Source of the DNA: Girardinichthys multiradiatus
Lineage: Eukaryota; Chordata; Actinopteri; Cyprinodontiformes; Goodeidae
Direction: 5' to 3'
NCBI RefSeq assembly: GCF_021462225.1
Contig: NC_061817.1
Span: forward strand, 5,367,327-5,431,326
Length of the DNA stretch: 64,000 bases
Position numbers and translations under genes: made by a program. How positions within the stretch are numbered: the first letter of the stretch is position 1; every line of letters starts with the position of its first letter. Shown piece by piece: positions 23,901-34,100 of this stretch. The notes beneath the pieces are model-generated. The model was not told where the DNA came from. It ran no database searches and saw only the letters and a program-made list of their open reading frames with translations.

Positions 23901-26900
23901 AGCCCAGTGGCAGCCCCAGAGATGTTTCACATGGAGAACCACATGGGGTCATTAATAATCTCAGGTTGGCAAACCAAAATGAAAACCTTGGACTGACTTT
24001 GAAAAATGCTGTGATGTTGTACTATTACTGTATAATTGCTCGCCTGCATCTCTTCTGAGGAGGACATACAAATTTACATTTCAAACTGCTTAAAATGTAG
24101 CTTTTAAAGTTTCACAGCTTACAAGTAGCAGCCCAAAGTCTCTTTTTGGTGCAGATATTTATTCCTTCATTTTAGAGCATCCCAGGTTATCTTTGAATCT
24201 CCAGAAAATTTTCCAGCACTCCAAATTAAACATAAATGGATGCACATACAGTGTTTGATAAACTAGGTTCTAAACATAACAATATCATGCATTCTGTCAT
24301 AAAAAGCAAAATAAAGGCAAATAAAACAGATAATGTGGACCACATTTACATTCAAAGCCATAAAACCAAACCCTTTCATATAGAATAACATGGAAAGTTC
24401 CTCACAAGTAAAATGAAGAACAAGATAAACCTAGAACATAACATGATATTGGTTGCCAAGGATGCAAAACTGTGCAAACCTGTAAACGGTGGGTCTCTCA
24501 CATGGATTGCAGCTAGCTGGAGTTAGCATGAGCTAAAATACCACATGTATGAAAGATTTTGCATGATAATTTTTTAAGCTTTGTATTCCTTTCCTCCAAT
24601 TTTAATTTAAATTCCCTCAGAAATGCATTGGAGTTTGTAGTTGTACTAAGACAAAATGTAGAAAGGTTTCAAGGTCAAACCATATGACAGAAAGGTGAAA
24701 CCAATGAGGCGGTAGCATCCTTGACATTTGAGCCTGCTTTGAGACACTCATCATGCATACCTCCCTGATGGCAGCACAGAATTTGCTCTGCAGGACTCTC
24801 TGTAGGGCTTGCAGTTTGGGTGGAGGCAACTCCCCGGTTCTCTGCAGCCGGTCCAGCAGCTCGATTACCCTGCACACATCTGAAACACAAACCTGGGTTA
24901 CCGGTAACACACAGGAGCTGGTTGTCAGGGAAGGTTCACTCAGTCACGACATCTCCTTTCTTATATCCTGCTCCTCTGTCTTACTTGTTACCATAATGAA
25001 CAATAAAGGGTCCATTCACTGTTAAACTTATACATTCTTATCTATAATTTTAAAAACTGTAAATAAACAAGAAGAAATGTGATCTAATGAAAAAGGTTGA
25101 AACCAATAATAGCTGGTTGCAATTGGCTAGCAGGCAAGGACAAACCAAACACAGACATGGTTCCTTGAAGGTAATTATCAGTTTGGATTTCAGGAAAAAA
25201 GACACTCCTCATTTCCTGTAACAAATCTGAAGCAACTCCTTTTAATAAGAACCTATCTGCGATGCTCCAAGAGACTCCTCTCTCATGCGGTCATTTACCG
25301 GTTCTGCATGCCAAGTCATTTTCCTCTTCACTCTAATGCCCCTAATTCCACACAGACAACAAATAATACGAATTGCCAAGAAGCAGTCTTCTTCTAGCTA
25401 TCAGCAGCTGGTGTTGATACTCCAGTTCCAAGGCCAGAACTACAACTGCTCCTCGTTAAATATCCATTTTGGAACTGAACTTAAGATGTTTTACCAAGAA
25501 GAATGGACAAAGTTGCCAGTCTGTAGATGCAGTGGTGAGGGCCTTTTTATTATATCCTGATTGAAAATCCAGCAAATTGTCAAGAATATTAAGAAATTCC
25601 AATTTATTCATACCTGATTCTCAGATGCATTCAGAAAATTGTTCACTGATTTCTAATGTTTGCGCATAATTCTTAACAGATTCTTGTAAATCGTAGCGAA
25701 TTCTTGGCAATATGTGAGTGAATCAAGCCGAATCTCACGACTTATTTTATCTATCCTGCTTGTGTCACAACTGAATCTTAAGGTGTCACAAATTGGACCA
25801 GAAAACTTGCTAAATTCCTTGAATCCTCCTGAACACTAAAATTTTGCAATTCTTGCTGGTTCCTATTATGTGTGGTCTGTGTGGAATAGTGGTATAGAAC
25901 AATCCTCTTTGGCTGTCAAGAGGATTGTGTGATCAGATGGTGGGAACAGCCTCATCAACATGCCCACTTTGTCTAAGTCAAACACGTTGAGTTCTTGCTG
26001 ATGACTTGGCACTACATACAGTGGCAGAGTGTTTTTCTGGCCAGGATCAGACTGAGATGACACAAAGCTGGAGAGTAGATCATTAAATCTTCTGGTCACT
26101 CTTGTTCACATGCAGAACCATTACTGCCATGGCAGGAGGCAGCATTTACATAACCCTCTACTGGTCAGGTGTTTAATAGTATGTTTTTTGAAAAGCCAAT
26201 AAAAATTAGAAGAACTTTATGTTCCAGTCCCACTCATACAGACATTTTTAATCCTGTTCGTCTTGGAACCACCCCGGGAAACAAAATTGGAACATCTTCA
26301 GCCCAGGACCCTCCCCTTCTTTGTTGGTGTCACATCATATCACAGCACATCTCTCAACCATATAGGAAAACATTTGCTTCAATCTTCTAACACAAATCAA
26401 ATCTCCCATCTCCAGTTCACCCTGCCTGCATCCTCTTCTTCACTGACTGTAAACACATTCACGTTCAGTACCTCTACTCTTTCCAGCTTCACTTTTCCAC
26501 CCGTTTCCCTCTCAGGAACCTGTTATCTATTCCTCATATCCTTTCCAGGATCTCTCCCAAATGTTTCCTCCTCTCAATATATATCACAATGTTATCTGCA
26601 AACATAATTCATAGAAATTCGTGCCATCTGAGGAGCAGAGAAAATATCTGACCTCCAATAAGTAGCCACTTGAAAGCAAAAGATATGTCACACCTTTGTT
26701 TACTTCCACTTGTGAACATTTTTACCATTTGGAATGCCATGAAAATAAAAACTATGTTAACAAGATACATCGTTTCGATTTGAGCTTTAACAAGCATTTC
26801 TATGATTTAACCTTTCTAACTGATACGTTTTCAGAGCTTCTTACAAGAAGGTTTGAATCGGGGGCAGAGTGTTTATATGAGAGCTGTGACTGACAGGAGA

Positions 26901-27576
26901 GAGTAGAGGAACTATTTTTGACCATGGTTGATTTACTTGATCTGATATTTGCCCATTCTGATCCAGATGGTAATAATGTCCTTCTGGTGAGATACGTCTC
27001 CACCAAACACTGCTCAAGGGAAATCTGTTTATTGCCCTTGGGTTGATTTGTAAATTATTAAAATTATCCTGACTTCTGGCGTTAGAAAATAACCATATTT
27101 TAGAGAGTACACGTTAATACATTTTCAACATCGTAATTCTGCATTTATTACGCATTTCCATTTTCATTGTAGAGGTGTATATTTTACTGTAAAGGCCTAT
27201 TACTGGTAGCAAATGCAACCACGCCCCCAAAAAAGAACAGGATTTCAGAGGACCCCTCTGTAAGTGACTGTAAAATGATCCTGAGCTCTTGGTGACCAAA
27301 TGAAAAGAGAGGTTAATCAAGGAGAAAAATGATCAGACGTAGTAAGTGGATCTGGTGAAGGCCTATAATGAAATATGAGTTCGTCCTGAAGTGCATGACT
27401 TCTGACAGCAGCGTGAAGGCGGACATGGATCTAGGAGGGGATTGATGGAGTACAATTAGAAACAATCATATAAAAATAAAGGTTTATGTTAGAGCTGACG
27501 CTTTCTGTCCGATGAAGGACACACGCCTCGGAGCCTCACCTCGTTCCAGGCAGAGCGGCTCCGTCGTGGCCGCCAT
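8941..27576 (-). CDS. lin7b: Lin-7 homolog B (L27 and PDZ scaffold protein), 5 coding exons
   Basis: Exons on the minus strand: 27,576-27,540; 24,879-24,761; 21,379-21,308; 9,467-9,258; 9,108-8,941 (TGA at 8,943-8,941). The join is 606 nt, 201 aa, in frame across all GT-AG junctions. LIN7 proteins form the tripartite complex with CASK and Mint/APBA1 and hold receptors and channels at synapses and epithelial junctions. Residues about 10-65 form the L27 domain ([20 protein letters not shown]). Residues about 93-175 form the PDZ domain with the GLGF carboxylate-binding loop at 102-105 and [15 protein letters not shown]. The ATG follows GC-rich DNA and matches the usual LIN7 N terminus. The protein ends at NSYS, a few residues shorter than human LIN7B. 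Paralogue choice rests on linkage to snrnp70 and scaf1. Intron 3 (9,468-21,307) carries a full-length antisense provirus and intron 2 a Tc1 copy. Confidence 0.95.
9581..10098 (+). repeat. 5' LTR of the provirus
   Basis: The 518-bp LTR begins TGTGGAAATATAAATGCC and ends TTTTCCTACCTCAACA. A TATAAA box at 9,864-9,869 and an AATAAA signal at 9,964-9,969 place the U3-R-U5 boundaries in the usual order. Compared with the 3' LTR it lacks about 100 bp after 9,610 and has a 12-nt extra stretch near 10,056-10,068. Confidence 0.93.
10101..10118 (+). promoter_or_regulatory. Primer-binding site, tRNA-His type
   Basis: TGGTGCCGTGACCCAGAT starts 3 bases after the 5' LTR. It agrees at 16 of 18 positions with the complement of the 3' end of tRNA-His (TGGTGCCGTGACTCGGAT, as recalled). 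This is where reverse transcription of the retroviral RNA would have been primed. Confidence 0.8.
10119..14850 (+). other. Provirus internal region without recognisable gag, protease or RT
   Basis: About 4.7 kb between the primer site and the integrase remnant holds no frame longer than 126 codons and no gag, protease, reverse transcriptase or RNase H motif that I can recognise. A splice-donor-like AAAAGGTAAGG lies near 10,196-10,206. From about 11,700 to 14,760 the DNA is AT-rich and looks non-coding. Either the genes are decayed past recognition or they were deleted and replaced. The first is hard to reconcile with the similar LTRs. Confidence 0.6.
14887..15840 (+). pseudogene. Retroviral pol remnant: integrase
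   Basis: Two frames in register (to 15,216, then 15,228-15,812), separated by a TGA near 15,214, encode a retroviral integrase. The N-terminal zinc-binding region has the first His ([10 protein letters not shown]) and the Cys pair (KCCRVCGQF), but the second His position appears to be Tyr. The catalytic core has IDYTDM with the first Asp and IRTDNGTHF with the second. The core then jumps to a C-terminal region ([24 protein letters not shown]) of the gammaretrovirus/ERV1 kind. The part that should hold the catalytic Glu is absent, consistent with an internal deletion near 15,425. The enzyme cannot be functional. Confidence 0.88.
15960..16787 (+). pseudogene. Env remnant: leader-like and transmembrane segments only
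   Basis: After the integrase, 15,980-16,078 can encode a hydrophobic leader-like segment. Most of a surface and fusion protein is then missing. A frame at 16,526-16,759 gives a strong membrane helix ([15 protein letters not shown]) followed by Cys-rich and basic residues ([14 protein letters not shown]) and a short cytoplasmic tail, the layout of a retroviral TM protein end. An in-frame stop lies just upstream near 16,514. The fragment sits directly before the polypurine tract, where env should end. Confidence 0.65.
16771..16783 (+). promoter_or_regulatory. Polypurine tract
   Basis: The purine-rich AGATCAAAAGGGG ends four bases before the 3' LTR start at 16,788. This is the expected primer for plus-strand synthesis in retroviruses. 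Confidence 0.75.
16876..17859 (+). pseudogene. Rex3 endonuclease domain (open, 327 codons)
   Basis: The frame is open for 327 codons and covers the apurinic-endonuclease-like domain that nicks target DNA for reverse transcription. Motifs: [17 protein letters not shown] at its start, [17 protein letters not shown] with the GDFN catalytic signature, [14 protein letters not shown], and [12 protein letters not shown] with the Asp-His pair. The leading residues come from a GTG and are not a proven start. A frameshift near 17,700-17,860 separates it from the RT frame, so it is a decayed part of a longer ORF rather than a gene. Confidence 0.85.
17700..19443 (+). pseudogene. Rex3 reverse transcriptase and C-terminal region, frameshifted
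   Basis: Frames 17,700-18,575 and 18,667-19,443 carry the remaining protein. RT-domain motifs include [39 protein letters not shown], then [14 protein letters not shown] in another frame around 18,530-18,570. The YADD-type box reads FADDVVLL at about 18,656-18,680. The C-terminal block includes [18 protein letters not shown] and [12 protein letters not shown] and runs to PRPGPG and a stop. Two large deletions and at least two frameshifts make it inactive. Confidence 0.85.
20002..21307. other. Rest of lin7b intron 3; possible small DNA transposon
   Basis: No exon lies between the provirus and lin7b exon 3. Around 20,530-20,915 there are facing, imperfect inverted motifs (GCATTCCATTTACCTTGG with TTGGAAGTC on the left, GACTTCCCAG with AAATGGAACAC on the right). 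This suggests a non-autonomous DNA transposon of about 390 bp, but I could not define its ends or a target duplication. Confidence 0.35.
21651..22776 (-). mobile_element. Tc1/mariner transposon with DD36E spacing (lin7b intron 2)
   Basis: Inverted termini CACTGCCTGGCCAAAAAAAA on the left and their complement TTTTTTTTGGCCAGGCAGTG on the right bound a 1,126-bp element flanked by TA (21,649-21,650 and 22,777-22,778). The transposase lies on the minus strand (about 22,560 down to 21,680), in the same orientation as lin7b. Catalytic-region motifs are [31 protein letters not shown] and [14 protein letters not shown]. Exactly 36 residues separate the second Asp (QDDN) from the Glu (PVEN), against 34 in the other Tc1 copies here. 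Upstream, 22,209-22,433 encodes part of the DNA-binding region but stops and frameshifts break the reading frame. Confidence 0.9.
22935..23960 (-). mobile_element. Old Rex3-like LINE relic (lin7b intron 2)
   Basis: On the minus strand, 23,392-23,595 encodes a decayed RT C-terminal stretch ([20 protein letters not shown]) comparable to [15 protein letters not shown] in the copy at 16,877. The DNA on both sides aligns loosely with the same element, from the 3' end near 22,935 to the mid region near 23,960. Many stops and indels mark it as an old copy like that at 1,690-2,300. It runs in the same direction as lin7b. Confidence 0.7.
23961..24760. other. lin7b intron 2, right part; nothing recognised
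   Basis: AT-rich intronic DNA between the Rex3 relic and the end of exon 2 at 24,761. No repeat or exon-like block was seen. Confidence 0.4.
25285..25540 (+). mobile_element. Tc1-like relic fragment (lin7b intron 1)
   Basis: The stretch near 25,470-25,530 (ACTTAAGATGTTTTACCAAG, then AATGGACAAAGTTGCCAGTC) matches the transposase 3' region of the relic at 52,931-53,000. It is short and untranslatable. The assignment rests on similarity to the other relics in this window. Confidence 0.45.
26200..26610 (-). mobile_element. Probable LINE reverse-transcriptase relic (lin7b intron 1)
   Basis: Read on the minus strand, about 26,595 downward begins with a FADN-like box and continues into broken peptides with [14 protein letters not shown], a pattern seen downstream of the RT core in RTE-like LINEs. 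Many stops are present. It is a different and older lineage than Rex3. The extent is approximate. Confidence 0.45.
26611..27480. other. lin7b intron 1, upstream part; nothing recognised
   Basis: No repeat or exon-like block was recognised between the LINE relic and lin7b exon 1. Confidence 0.35.
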
Positions 27577-27780
27577 CTCCGCCTCCTTGGTTGGGTGGTA
27601 GAAAGAGGACATCATACTGAGATCCTCCGCGTCCGAGCTGCTCGCCTGCTTCAAAAAGTCTTAGAACGATAGGCGCTCCATCTCTTCTGAGGAGGACAAG
27701 AGCCGCTTCCAGGAGCTGAATCACGCACCTGACGCAGCAGCTTCAGCCTTTACGGCATCCTCCAGAGAGCCTCAATCTGA
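27577..27780 (-). promoter_or_regulatory. lin7b 5' UTR and promoter region
   Basis: The 200 bp upstream of the lin7b ATG is locally GC-rich in an AT-rich neighbourhood, with several CpGs and the context GGAGGCGGAG just before ATGGCGGCC. The AGATGGCGGCC at the start codon resembles a YY1 motif. No TATA box is evident, consistent with a CpG-type promoter. The transcription start cannot be placed. Confidence 0.5.
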
Positions 27781-27884
27781 TTGGACCGCCTTCAGCAGCA
27801 TCGAGAGACTTATCGGTGCAACCTTAGAGGAAAAACTGTGCAGCGTTATTCGCTGTAATCATTTATGACCAGATCATGTACAGC

Positions 27885-28620
27885 GAGTAAAAGTATTGAC
27901 ACCCTTTAAACTTTTCAACATTTTGTCATGACACAACCATAAACATTAATGTATTTAAGATTTTATGGGCCAGACCAACACATCATTAGGCGAAAGGAAC
28001 CCGTGGCGTCACTTAAAACGCGTTTACAAGAAAAAAAAAAATAAATCTAAAAAGTTGTGCGCGTGTAGATTTAGCGCCGCTACTCTGATGCCCCTAAATA
28101 AAATCCAGTGTAACCAGGAGCCTTCAAAGGTCAGCCAATCCGTGAAAAACAACTCCACACATCTGGTCTTTGTGAAGACTGGGGAAAAGAATTAAGTTTT
28201 ATGTCCTCTTTGCCTCGTTAAACGTGAAAGAAGGTGATCTGATCAGAAGAGATCTAACTTGAACTTTAGAAACCGCTATGCAATTAGGAAAGCTAACCCT
28301 GCGTCTTACCCTGAACTCACCATCCCACAGTAATGCATGGTGGTGGCAGTATACTTGTGTTGACGCTTCATCAGCAGGGACAGTCGCTGAAAAAGACTTG
28401 AAACTTGATGTTCTGATGCTCTCCGTCCAGTCTGAACTTAAGCTGTTTTGCTAAAAGAATGGACAAAACTGTAGAAAGCTGGTAATCAAACCCAGCAGAC
28501 CACCAGCCGAACCTGAAGTGAAAGGTGCTCCAGCAAAGTATTGACCCAGATCACTTTATTACACATGTCCAGACGATCTACTAATGAGGAGACTTCTGAA
28601 GGCAGCTGATTTCATTTATT
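27885..28620 (+). mobile_element. Tc1-like relic between lin7b and snrnp70
   Basis: The left end AGTAAAAGTATTGACACCCT, then TTTTCAACATTTTGTCATGA, parallels the terminus of the element at 52,531. Internal traces (CATGGTGGTGGCAGTATACT near 28,337, CTTAAGCTGTTTTGCTAAAA near 28,437) correspond to the catalytic region and 3' part. There is no coding capacity left. Confidence 0.5.
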
Positions 28621-29963
28621 GGTATCAGAGTGAATGGAGCTGAAAACAAATGTACGCATTTTAAATTCTTATTTGGAAAAAGATTTTTAGGTGAAATATC
28701 TGCACAGGTCAAACCATTCAAATGATCCAGCAATTAGTCTGAGAGAACTGGTCTGTTGCTGAATGTAAATGTCATGATTCCTAAACTCCTACAAGCTCAG
28801 TCAATGAAGGCAGCAGCCCAATATGTTGGGTTTTCTTTAGAGACACACAATTTGTATCACATTAACATCCTCGCTGTTGCAAAGGACTGTCAGGGCACAA
28901 AAACTGGTAGGATATATTTCAAGTGTCAGGCTATCACACGATGAATATCGAGAACATATTGGTCAGGTGCATGGACTTCAGCAGTCCGTTAATGTCCACA
29001 TATCGAACAGTTTTAAAGGCACTGAGAAGGCTGGAGATTTGATGATAACCCCCCAAATGGCCAACATGCAGCCACAAATATCTTGTATCACCACAATAAG
29101 CTTTACGTGTCAACAGAAAGTAGTGAGAGCCACCAGTCGGAGTCCTCGTCCAATACAGATTTATGGTGGAAGCTGGAGAAATATTATAAATTCTGCATGG
29201 CGACTGTTGAAATAAAAACCTTCTCCCCTCTACCTAAAACATATATTGAGGATGTTTATTTAAGGTAATTTCTGCAAAGGAACAGCCAAATGAATCCCAA
29301 GTTGTGTTGGGCTTAAACTACAGTAAGCCAGGTCCATATGATGTTGAAAGCAGACTGTTAATAAGAAAAACAAAAGACAGCTGTCTGAAGCATCAGATGA
29401 ACACAGATCAGTTCTGCTGTCAAGCCACATCTTTATTAAAAGAACCCTGCAAATCTAGAAACAGCAGACACAATTAAAAAAAACAGATAAGACAACAGCC
29501 CCCCACTGTTACAATACTATGCCAGGTTCCATTTTAAACATGTTAGTAGTTGGATCAAAATCTGAACCATCTAACAGCTGCATCTATCTTCAACAGAATC
29601 ACCAATTCAAACTAATTTAGATCAAGTTTTTCTGCTTTAAATTTTTACCCAAGTCAACAAAACGTCAACCAAGACCCCCACACCCCGCCTCCTACACAAA
29701 TAAAAATAAAGACAGTTAAGGTACTTTAATGACATTTAGTGGCACACATTAGCTGAGCAATGCAGGAGAACTGTTGTTTAAATGAGATCGAATTTAAATG
29801 TATTCACTGTACGTGCAACATACAGACAGGAAAGCTAGCTGGACTGTTCATTTACAGAAAGCCCTGAAATGATGAAAGCTTTGGGCTGAAAGTCAGGGGC
29901 TGAGTCCAAGTACACTAGAAAACATCTCATGTGGAAGTGACAGTGTCCTTATGGAGGACCAGC
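28621..29963. other. Intergenic; right part probably snrnp70 3' UTR
   Basis: About 28,720-29,300 contains small open frames without recognisable similarity. From 29,963 leftward lies the expected 3' UTR of snrnp70. The minus-strand hexamer AATAAA appears as TTTATT at about 29,431-29,436, roughly 530 bp beyond the stop, a plausible polyadenylation signal. Confidence 0.4.
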
Positions 29964-31125
29964 TCAATACCCTTCTCCTTGTTCATCCATCTTGAAGCCA
30001 TTCTCACCAGAACCATAATCTTCGGCTGACTGGAACGACTGCTGGTCCATCATTCCGTCCTGACTGTACTCCTCCACGTTGGCCGGCGCACCATCATCTT
30101 CGTTGCCTATGTCGCCTTGGGGACCCATGTCATCTCGTGTGGGGCCGTGGCGATCCTCTCTCCGCTCCACCCTGTCTCTCTCCCCACGCTCCCTCTTGTG
30201 TTCCCGGTCCCTGTCACGCTCCCTACGCCTGTCTCTGTCCCTATGGCTCCGTCTTCTGTCTCTGTCCCTGTCTCTGTCCCTGTCTTTGCGCTCCTCTGTG
30301 CCCTCACCTACCTCTCCCTCAGTCTCTTCAGGCATGCGCTCCCCATCCTCTGTGGCACCTACCGCCTGGGCAACCTCTTCCCCATCCAGGCCTTTGCCTC
30401 TCTCCCTGTCTCTCTTGCGATCCCTGCTCCTGCTCCTCTTCTTCTGGTCTTTACTTCTTTCCCTACTCCTGCTGTCTCCTCCCGCTGTTCCCCCACGTTC
30501 TCGGTCTCGTTCCCGACGCCGGCTACTACTGCCGCCATCCTCTACCGCTCCAATCACCCTCTCTCTCTCCCTCTCTCGTTCCCTGGACCGGGTATGTCTG
30601 CGCCTTTCACGTGAACGGGACCGGCGACGTTCTCTCTCTTTGTCACGATCGCGGTCCCGACTGCGCTCCCTCCGCTCTACCCGGTCACTAAGTAGTCAGA
30701 ACAAAACAAAAACCATCAGAATAAGAATGCCTTTTTTAACCAAACAGATCCTGTCTGAAGAGAACCACTCACCCGCCCAGTGAACGATCATCATAACGTG
30801 AGGCATCGTCTCGACCAGAGTGCTTGATGTTGACGTCAGCTCCACCTCTCCGTGTACCACCCAGTCCTCCTCCTAGACAGCGTAAAACCAGGTAAACAGG
30901 TTGACTCAGAGGTCTGAGCATTCAGACTGGACCGCACAAGCAGTGTTATGTTGGTGTTGTTTCAGTTTGTTTTCAATGTTTGTGGTAGCCTCAAGAAGCT
31001 GTAGCTACGATATCCAACACAACAGGGGCTTCTGTTAATTCTTCCACTGATTGATTTAAAAAAAAAAAAAACACTGAGAACAAGAATACCTTCCCTTTGT
31101 TCACAAACACTAATGTCAAGAGCAT

Positions 31126-31175
<50 letters not shown>

Positions 31176-34100
31176 ACAACCTGCGTAGAAAGCTCATCTG
31201 ACTGTACAGTAATGATTAAAGCCAAGCTGGCAGTGCTAACATGCAGTTAGTTCCGTGACAGTAAGTTGCAGCACCCCTTCAGGCCTGAACACATGCACTG
31301 ATTTGGTGTGGAGTGGTGCTTGTGTTGTCTCTTCTTTCACATCAGCGTTTGCAACTAACACTAGAGATCTGGCAGATTGCAGCAAGGGAAGTTTATCTTA
31401 TTATACACACGACGACTGCTGTTTTAGCCATGCTAGCCGCATTAATGACTAATGTAAGGTTCGAAAGACAGTTTAAAATGGCTACTCTGATTATTGTCCA
31501 TACATTTCTTTACAGCAACTGCTGTCACCCGAGGTATTTTGCCTTTGCTTCTAATGCCTGGTTTACATGGCCAAATTGGTATGCAGATCTTTTTACCAGA
31601 TCTTCTCCTTCTGACATGCTCGGATTATCATGATGGCTCTTAAGATAATGTTGGGAGATATTCCTGCTGTGTGGGGTGTGTTAAGAGGGATCTAGTTTGC
31701 TCGGAAGGACATTGGGACCACTCCAACATTAAATTGGGATATTCGACATGATGAATCGTCTTGGCCCGATATCCTACAGTGTGGGGTATTCCTGGAGGAC
31801 AAAAAGCACTGTTGAAAGAGACGTATAGCCAATCTGAAAGTGACATGAGAGAAACACAGAGGGGAATTACTCTGAACTCACGTTTGATCTTGAGACGGTT
31901 TGCGAGATTTCCCGTCTAAAATCTGAATGTTCATGAGGGAAGTCTGTTCGTGTGTGGTGTGTTGTGATTACCGTGTGGCTGGACACCATACACTGTAGGA
32001 CCAAACCTGTTATCCTTACGATTTTTATCACCATATATGGGGTCTCTCAAGATAATGACGGGGAGGATAAAAAAGATGTTCTTATTTGTTGTTTAATTAG
32101 CTATTTGACCTTTTGATGTGAAATTTGGCCATTTTAGACCACCTTGGTCCACTCTACAAGCCACTTGATGATGGAATATGTTCCATTGTTGAACTAAAAA
32201 GGCCATCAAGCACAGAAGGCTGGCTCCCTGCTTTAATTTAAAGCTGCGTTCTGCAATGGAGAAAACTGGGCTCTACATATCAAGAGATGATGCTGAAGTT
32301 TACTCAGAGGAACATCAAGTGCAGATTACCGATGCCCGGACAGGGCAACCAGTAACCGAACATGATTACAGGGTCTTCAGTGAGGCAGCATTTGAGCCAA
32401 CTGTAGAATCTGGTGTGTGTTTGGACCGTTCTGGTGCAGTTGAGCTTTATGAGTTTCTAAAAGTATTAGCTTCATCTAAACCTTCATCTTATTTGTTAGG
32501 GTATGTTCACACAGCAGACAGATGTGACCCAATTGATTGTGCTCTCTTTTTTCTCACCCTTCTTTGTCTTGGTATGATGTGTTCATAATATTGTTGACTC
32601 CAATTACTCAATAACTTAATAACAGAGACGCCATCATCCATTATTACTTCTATAAACGGCATCCTGCTGTGTGATGTCTACATTCTCCTGCCCATGAGGG
32701 TTGCTGTGGGATCATGAACCGTTCAGACTGAAGTCTGATGGAAGTTTCAATTAAATAGTACTTTGACACCACACCAAAAAAATAAAACATAAAAATCTTA
32801 TTTCAGCAAAACATTGGAATTGTGCGTCAAGACCTGCAGTGTGAACATAGCCTAAGACCCAATCCCAACCAAAGACGCTGGAAGCCCAGGAGATAAAAGC
32901 AGCTGACCTAGCCTGCGTGGATGCCATCCCTTGACGGTGCGTCCTCGTTCCACGTCCACCAACACTCTTCTGCCGTCAATCTTCTTCCCGTCTGCATGCT
33001 TATAGGCAGCTGTAGAAGAGTGGAGAGAGGGAGGACAAAGATGAGGTTGGAGGAAAACAGCAACAACGTGGCCAAGGGAGGAAAAAAAACGGAAAACATT
33101 GGATTATTATACTGACCAGGAGCAGATGAAGCCAAGACGGCTGCTCTCTGGGTAAAAGCCGAAGGATAATGGGAGTAGACTTCCTTCCACCAGATGAGTG
33201 ACTGATACATTACACTTTGAACTTTGTTTAAACATCCTGCGACCAGTTTTTTTAATACTAAACATTTAAGTGTTATTTAAAATGTATTTTCTATCATCTA
33301 GGCAGTGGCCTCTTTATAGAAACTTATCAATGCTGTAGAAGCAGCGCATCAGTTTCAGGGGCCCGTTTTAACCAACTCCATCAAGCCTCGCTGCTGATGA
33401 AATTCAGACCTTTACTTTTAGCTTATAAGTCACACTGCCAACGCAGATACTCAATTAGTAGGATGAGTTGACAATGACATGATGATAAATACTTCAATAA
33501 AAGGTGAGCAGAAAAAGCTACACAAATAGTTGAAGAGCATAATGCCATTAAGCAAAGATTTTATCATCCAATGTAAAGGTAAATTTAGTCACTGCCATTT
33601 TGAAAAAGAGAGGCCTTTAAGGAATAAGTGATTTAATACGCTTAGTTTCACATTTGATTCCACAATAAGAAAACTAAAGATTCTGTTCTAGCACATTCGT
33701 TTGCTATGAACCTCATGGTAAGACTGGTGACATTCGTCTTTAACACAACGAGACTCAGAACACAGAGGGCCTTACCAAACTCCCTCACTCATACTGCAGA
33801 CGTGCAGGTCTTACCATACTTTCCTCTCACCAACTTAAAGAACCTCCCCAAAGGTTCTCTGCACCACAGTACCATGAGAACATTTCTGTCTGGGGCCTTA
33901 CCCTCACCCCTCCACACTCCTGTGTGTGTTCAAAGACGACAAAAACCCACCCGACTGCAGGGCCTTACCACACCCCCACCGCCCCCACCAAAACCGACCA
34001 ACTTCCGTAAACAAGACAAATGGAACAAAAAACTATAAGAAGTAAAAGAAAACTGAGCTAGCTTCATTTTGGGAGTTGTCCTATCGCAACTCCACTGAAA

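Noticed and set aside
26263..26607. Plus-strand frame of 114 codons rich in Ser and Thr
   Set aside because: Antisense to a LINE reverse-transcriptase relic; no support as a gene.
30079..30783. Three long plus-strand frames (165-234 codons) rich in Ser, Leu and Pro
   Set aside because: They are antisense to the Arg/Ser/Asp/Glu-rich last exon of snrnp70; the low-complexity codons keep all frames open.
30962..31225. Minus-strand frames with Val-Cys repeats
   Set aside because: Translation of the CA microsatellite.
33706..34038. Plus-strand frame of 110 codons with a proline run
   Set aside because: Low-complexity intronic sequence inside snrnp70, no family match and no exon signals.
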